A stretch of DNA of 64,000 nt from Hymenobacter jeongseonensis. GTDB taxonomy: Bacteria > Bacteroidota > Bacteroidia > Cytophagales > Hymenobacteraceae. The notes below the pieces were generated by a model, which saw only the letters and a list, made by a program, of their open reading frames with translations, had not been told where the DNA came from and made no database searches. The translations under genes were made by a program, and so were the position numbers. Positions 60,065 to 64,000 of this stretch are shown one piece after another (the stretch's first letter is position 1; every line of letters starts with the position of its first letter). Location of the stretch: contig NZ_JADQDQ010000004.1 in NCBI RefSeq assembly GCF_015694725.1, positions 124,001 to 188,000 on the forward strand. The letters run 5' to 3'.

Positions 60065-61792
60065 TTACAACGCCGACTTCTCGGCTAGCTTCACGGCTTC
60101 GTACATATCCACCACGCCACCAGTGACCGAAAGGGTCGAGAAATCAACCATTTTATCGGAGCCGGGCAGGTTGACTTTGGTGCGGTGCACCTGGGCCGAC
60201 TGCATGATGATGCGCTTCAGCTCCGCCGCCGTGAGCTTGGGGAAGTAGGACTTGAGCACTGCCGCCACGCCCGCCGTTACGGGCGAGGCCATGCTGGTGC
60301 CGCTTTCGTTGCCGAATTTGCTGCCGGGCAACGTGCTGAAAATGGCCACGCCGGGCGCGAATACGTCCACTGCCTTCTTGCTGTAGTTTGAGAAGCTAGC
60401 GGTGAGCTGGGCGTTGTCGCGCGGGCCGGAAGCGCCCACCGTGAGCAGGTTCGGCACGGCCGTGTTGTTGATGTAAAACGAGGCCGGGTAGTTGTTGGTC
60501 ACGTCGAGGTTGGCGTTTTCGTTGCCGGCCGCGTGCACGAGCAGCACATTTTTGCTGGCTGCGTACTTGAAGGCGGCCTCCACGGCCTGGCGCTGGGGCG
60601 AGAATTCCTTGCCGAAGCTCATGTTGATAATCTGGGCGCCGTTGTCCACGGCGTAGCGAATGGCGTTGGCTACGTCCTTGTCGCGCTCATCGCCGTCGGG
60701 CACGGCCCGCACCGTCATGATGCGCACGGGCATGGGCGCCAGGCCCAGCACGCCGAGGTTGTTGTCGCGCACGGCCGCGATGATACCCGATACGTGGGTG
60801 CCGTGCATGGGGTCGGGGCCGTGAATGTCGTTGTTGCCGTAGTGGCGCTCGGTGAGGTCGCTGGGGTTGTCCTTCACGATGTCGGTGCGCGGGTCGAAAG
60901 TCAGATTCAGCGAGTTTTCCAGCATGCTACGCTCCTGCTTCACGCCATCGTTCAGCTGTTTCAGTAGGTCGTCGGCATCGGCCGAACTGGTTTGGTTCAT
61001 CATGTCTAGCATGCCTGCAATGGCGCGCTGCAGGTTGGGGTCGTCGGTTTTGGCGTTGCGCAGGGCGGTAGTGTCCAGCGTGGTCACGCCCAGGGCCTGC
61101 TTCATGTTGCCCACCATCAGGGTGAGGGGGCCGGCCATGCTTTCCACTTGCTGGGCGCGCTCGGTCTCTTCGGCCAAACGGGCTTTGTATGTTTTTTCGG
61201 CTTTCACATACAAGGCGTAATCGGCCTTTTCAGTGGGCTTCACCGTGGCGGCGGTTTTGCCTTTGAAACGCTTGCGGCCGGCGGCCACAATGCGGGTCAT
61301 TTCCAGGGTTTCGGCGTTCACGTTGCGGCCGTCGGTACCGCCCAGGAAGTTCCAGCCGTGCACGTCGTCCACGTAGCCGTTCTTGTCGTCGTCGAGGCCG
61401 TTGCCGGCAATTTCCTTGGTGTTGGTCCACAGCATGGCCTTCAGGTCCACGTGGGCCGTGTCGATGCCCGAGTCAATAACAGCGACGATGACGGGGGTGG
61501 CTGTCCGGTTTTTCAGAATTTCCTCGTATGTCCGGGTGGCGCCCACGCCGGGCACCTTGTCGAGCCGCGAATCTTTCAGATACCATTGCGACGAGCTCAG
61601 GTCGCCCACCGGGGCAGGCGCCGGCGCAGGGGTGGGCTTGGCTTCGGGCTCCGTAACAACGGCCGGCACGGGCGCGCTGATGGCAGCAGTAGAGGCAGTG
61701 GCCATGCTGGCCTGGGGCCGGCGGGCACAAGAAGAAAGGAGCGTGGCGGCCAACAGCACTGGCAGCGACACGCGAGAAAGATGTAGCGTCAT
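60065..61792 (-). CDS. subtilisin-like S8 peptidase, lipoprotein
   Basis: 575 residues from MTLHLSRVSLPVLLAATLLS, with lipobox LLSSC (Cys22). A Pro/Ala-rich linker precedes the S8 domain. The triad is Asp in VIAVIDSGIDTAHVD, His in MHGTHVSGIIAAVRD and Ser in ESGTSMASPVTAGVAAVL. A helical insert of about 130 residues separates the Asp and His motifs (from KRFKGKTAATVKPTEK to VKQERSMLENSLNL), longer than in basic subtilisins. No T9SS domain is present, so it is probably an outer-membrane or periplasm-facing lipoprotein protease. Confidence 0.93.
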   Translation of the reverse strand: MTLHLSRVSLPVLLAATLLSSCARRPQASMATASTAAISAPVPAVVTEPEAKPTPAPAPAPVGDLSSSQWYLKDSRLDKVPGVGATRTYEEILKNRTATPVIVAVIDSGIDTAHVDLKAMLWTNTKEIAGNGLDDDKNGYVDDVHGWNFLGGTDGRNVNAETLEMTRIVAAGRKRFKGKTAATVKPTEKADYALYVKAEKTYKARLAEETERAQQVESMAGPLTLMVGNMKQALGVTTLDTTALRNAKTDDPNLQRAIAGMLDMMNQTSSADADDLLKQLNDGVKQERSMLENSLNLTFDPRTDIVKDNPSDLTERHYGNNDIHGPDPMHGTHVSGIIAAVRDNNLGVLGLAPMPVRIMTVRAVPDGDERDKDVANAIRYAVDNGAQIINMSFGKEFSPQRQAVEAAFKYAASKNVLLVHAAGNENANLDVTNNYPASFYINNTAVPNLLTVGASGPRDNAQLTASFSNYSKKAVDVFAPGVAIFSTLPGSKFGNESGTSMASPVTAGVAAVLKSYFPKLTAAELKRIIMQSAQVHRTKVNLPGSDKMVDFSTLSVTGGVVDMYEAVKLAEKSAL

Positions 61793-62504
61793 ATAGCAGG
61801 AAAAAGCCGCCAAGCGACGGCCGAGGTAGGAGGTAAACCGAATTCACCACAAATGAAGTTCAGCCACGCCAAAGACGTGTCCAACCGGCGCGATGTTGCG
61901 CCGGCGCCCGGCCATTGGCTCCGCACGGTTGCAATTTCAGACCCGGTCCGGTGCCGAAACCGGCCCTACCACCACGGCCAGCAGCACCATTTGCCGCCAC
62001 GCGAGCCTGCACGGCGGGGAGTTCCTGGCTCAGAGGCGGCAGATTGTCTCGCTCAGTAATGCGGCGAGCAAATTGAGTGGCTAAATCTTCGGCAGGGAAC
62101 TTGTAAGATTGAAAAAAGTTGTAATGCCATCCCATCCCATGTTGACCAAAACACAGGCCGATTTGGGCCAACTAACCTTGTGTTTTGAATAATTATATTT
62201 CATTGTATATTTATATAATGAAAAGTTGGTTCAATAGAGAAATTTGCTATAACAAACCGGACTAATCGGCTTATTAATTAATAAGAATGACTTATATGTA
62301 TTTTTATGAAACGAGGTAGAACCATAATTCTTCGCGTCTTGGGTTCGCGCTGAGGGTCGGCGTAAGGCAAGCGTGACCGTTCAACTCTGGAACGTGATGA
62401 GTTCGGCACAACCTCATCCAAATGGCAAACGGAAGTTGTTGGGATAAGTGGGAGGGAGCCAATGGGCTGGTAACTTCACGTCTTCAAGTCTATTTTTTTC
62501 CCGC
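61793..62504. other. longest gene-free gap, 712 bp, with an AT-rich centre
   Basis: No convincing gene. A 103-codon minus-strand frame (61860-62171) reads protein-like at first (GWHYNFFQSYKFPAEDLATQ) but then becomes low complexity, so it may be a decayed gene. About 62160-62340 is strongly AT-rich. It contains a perfect 16-bp palindrome at 62270-62285 (CTTATTAATTAATAAG) and an inverted pair TTTCATT/AATGAAA at 62199-62224. The right end holds the leader repeat at 62469-62510. Confidence 0.55.
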
Positions 62505-62510
62505 ATGATT
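62469..62510 (+). repeat. leader repeat, copy 1 (second copy at 63334-63374)
   Basis: GGTAACTTCACGTCTTCAA followed by a T-rich spacer and CCCGCATGATT occurs here and, with a few changes and one gap, at 63334-63374. Each copy ends on the start codon of a gene. TAACTTCA in the copies resembles a TAnnTTTG box, so the repeat may carry the promoter. It suggests that one gene arose by insertion or duplication behind the same leader. Confidence 0.6.
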
Positions 62511-63308
62511 TGCTCCTTGCAATGGTCGCTCGCTGCGCTTTTAGTTGTGCTGCTGCCCCATATGGCTTTGGGCACTGCGCAAACACCAGACCGACTGATT
62601 TACCGCGGCGACACCCTTCTACTGCACTCTAATCCGTTGGAGCAGTGGCTTGATGAATTGCCCCAGCGGCCGCCCGAATTGAAGGGGGTAGGTACCAATT
62701 GTTGGCGGGGGTATGAAGCAATGTGGCAGTTGGAAAACGACCAACTGTACTTGGTGGCTGTGCAGCCCTGCGGCGGCAAGGCGATTTCGCCTGCTGTACT
62801 CCACCAGTGGTTTCCATTCGATGCTCCTCACCGCATTGTCGCGAGTTGGGTGACGGGCCAATTGGATGTGGTGCTGGGAAAGCTATTGCACTATGAGCCC
62901 ATGGGCTACGCATCCATCTATGAAAAGGATTGGTTACTGCGCTTTGGGCAAGGAAAGCTGGTTGGCCAGCAAACCTTCGACAACCGGGGATGCCAAGTAT
63001 TTCCATCGTCGGCAGGCAAAGAGTTTCAAAAACAGTTGTACCAAGCCATTAATTGGCGCAAGGTACCCAAACAGGGAGCACAAGTTCCCAGGCGCGTATT
63101 CATTCAATTCCAACCCGATAGCACGGGGCGCAACTGCCGCGTGGTGCTGGTGAAAGGCACCGGAATGCCTTACGACTCGTTGGCCATGACAGCAGCCAGA
63201 GCGGTGGCAGCGGCAACCGAATGGGGCGCCTGCTATCGGTTTGGCCGCTGGCAGCAATGGGACTGGACGGCCCCCATCGTTTTTGACCAAGCTAATCGCC
63301 GCCGTTAA
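62505..63308 (+). CDS. exported protein with a TonB C-terminal-like domain
   Basis: 267 residues from MICSLQWSLAALLVVLLPHM, with a signal peptide ending near ALGTAQ. The middle has a few aromatic and Cys residues (GTNCWRGYEAMW; VQPCGGKA) and no known motif. The last 75 residues, with RRVFIQFQPDSTGRNCRVVL followed by VKGTGMPYDSLAM and a helix AARAVAAATEWG, resemble the TonB C-terminal fold used in many Bacteroidota periplasmic proteins. No TonB membrane anchor or Pro-rich region is present, so it is not a normal energy transducer. It shares its leader with the next gene. Confidence 0.6.
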   Translation: MICSLQWSLAALLVVLLPHMALGTAQTPDRLIYRGDTLLLHSNPLEQWLDELPQRPPELKGVGTNCWRGYEAMWQLENDQLYLVAVQPCGGKAISPAVLHQWFPFDAPHRIVASWVTGQLDVVLGKLLHYEPMGYASIYEKDWLLRFGQGKLVGQQTFDNRGCQVFPSSAGKEFQKQLYQAINWRKVPKQGAQVPRRVFIQFQPDSTGRNCRVVLVKGTGMPYDSLAMTAARAVAAATEWGACYRFGRWQQWDWTAPIVFDQANRRR

Positions 63309-63368
63309 CGGTTCAGCTGCCTGGCAACTGTAAGGTAACTTCACGGCTTCAATTCCGGTTTCTCCCGC

Positions 63369-64000
63369 ATGATTCGTTCCCTACGCCCGCTGCTGGCGGC
63401 GCTACTCTTGCCCCTCGCGGCCCTGGCCCAAACGCCCAAAACCTACTCTTCTTCGGACATCCTGCTGGGCCTGAAGAAGCTCAACGTCCTCGGCTCGGTG
63501 CTCTACATCGCCGCCCACCCCGACGACGAAAATACCCGCCTCATCGCCTATATGGCCAACGAGCGCCTGCTCGAAACCGGCTACCTGAGCTGCACCCGCG
63601 GCGACGGCGGCCAGAACCTCATCGGCCCCGAGCTGCGCGAGGGCCTCGGCGTGATTCGCACGCAGGAGCTGCTCGCGGCCCGGCGCACCGACGGCGGCCA
63701 GCAGTTCTTCACCCGCGCCAACGACTTCGGCTTCTCCAAAACCCCGGAGGAAACCTTCCGCATCTGGGACAAGGAGCAGGTGCTTGCCGACATGGTGTGG
63801 GTCATCCGCCAGCGCCGGCCCGATGTGCTCATCACCCGCTTCCCCACCGACGGCCGCGGCGGCCACGGCCACCACACCGCCAGCGCCATCCTCGCCGCCG
63901 AAGCCTTTGTCGCCGCCGGCGACCCCAAGCGCTTCCCCGAGCAGCTCAAGTACGTGCAAGCCTGGCAGCCCAAACGCCTGTTCTGGAACACCGGCAGCTT
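63369..64000 (+). CDS. PIG-L/LmbE family deacetylase (cut by window edge)
   Basis: 210 codons are visible from ATG 63369 without a stop before the end. It starts MIRSLRPLLAALLLPLAALA, a signal peptide ending near LAQ. The zinc site AHPDDEN is near residue 49, and a second His pair is in GRGGHGHHTASAIL. PIG-L proteins remove acetyl groups from N-acetylated sugars. Secreted Bacteroidota members are often long, with extra C-terminal domains. The leader is a copy of that at 62469. The C-terminal part is not in the window. Confidence 0.87.
   Translation, partial: MIRSLRPLLAALLLPLAALAQTPKTYSSSDILLGLKKLNVLGSVLYIAAHPDDENTRLIAYMANERLLETGYLSCTRGDGGQNLIGPELREGLGVIRTQELLAARRTDGGQQFFTRANDFGFSKTPEETFRIWDKEQVLADMVWVIRQRRPDVLITRFPTDGRGGHGHHTASAILAAEAFVAAGDPKRFPEQLKYVQAWQPKRLFWNTGS

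Noticed and set aside
61860..62171. 103-codon minus-strand frame upstream of the subtilisin gene
   Set aside because: The first 55 residues look protein-like, but the rest is low complexity. No family is recognisable, so at most a decayed remnant. I did not list it as a gene.
1..64000. tRNA, rRNA or tmRNA genes
   Set aside because: I looked for T-loop-like GGTTCGA motifs and conserved rRNA segments in the gaps and found none in a cloverleaf context. A dedicated covariance-model search would settle this.

Overview
The window looks like chromosomal DNA of a GC-rich member of the Bacteroidota, most like Hymenobacter or a close relative in the Cytophagales. The evidence is the type IX secretion genes porV and porU, several proteins with T9SS type A or type B C-terminal sorting domains, promoters of the Bacteroidota TTG / TAnnTTTG type, and general gene content. 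This is inferred from protein families and style, because no rRNA or tRNA gene is present. I found no tRNA, rRNA, CRISPR array, transposase or prophage.

Layout. 0-5 kb: iscU (cut by the edge) and iscS, then methylmalonyl-CoA epimerase and a YrdC/Sua5 tRNA-modification protein, facing a histidine kinase with a 7-TM partner and an unknown protein. 5-17.5 kb: a stress and energy block with four tandem-domain universal stress proteins, PEP synthase, an MlaEFD-type lipid ABC transporter, a P-type cation ATPase and a 37-residue membrane protein. Crp/Fnr-like palindromes lie in the three main intergenic regions. 17.8-21 kb: the CCA-adding enzyme, a secreted alpha/beta hydrolase, and beyond it a displaced second copy of the cca 3' end. 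20.9-24 kb: PadR regulator plus a large PspC/GIN-domain membrane protein. 24.4-31 kb: porV-porU. 31-35.7 kb: folA, fmt, a NamZ-like DUF1343 lipoprotein, a LolC/E-type permease and an M23 peptidase. 36-44.2 kb: phenylacetyl-CoA epoxidase genes, with paaE apart on the plus strand and a tetR-paaABCD operon on the minus strand, interrupted by an M3 peptidase and two lipoproteins. 44.3-50.5 kb: a T9SS cargo protein, thiL, small exported proteins, an AT-rich trio of small genes (two resembling orphan immunity proteins) and rlmD. 50.9-58.8 kb: two large T9SS cargo proteins. 59-64 kb: SDR oxidoreductase, subtilisin-like lipoprotein, an AT-rich gap, a TonB-C-like protein and a PIG-L deacetylase cut by the edge.

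How the genes fit together. PorU and PorV would process and export the three CTD-bearing proteins encoded here. The TetR operator covers the -33 region of the tetR-paa promoter, a simple substrate-relieved repression design. The USP/PpsA/ATPase block looks like a regulon for low oxygen or low energy.

I see no clearly new multi-gene system. The best leads are the allele-like duplication of the cca 3' end around an inserted hydrolase gene, the Crp/Fnr-like sites shared by the USP clusters with an unannotated small membrane protein, and the orphan immunity-like island.
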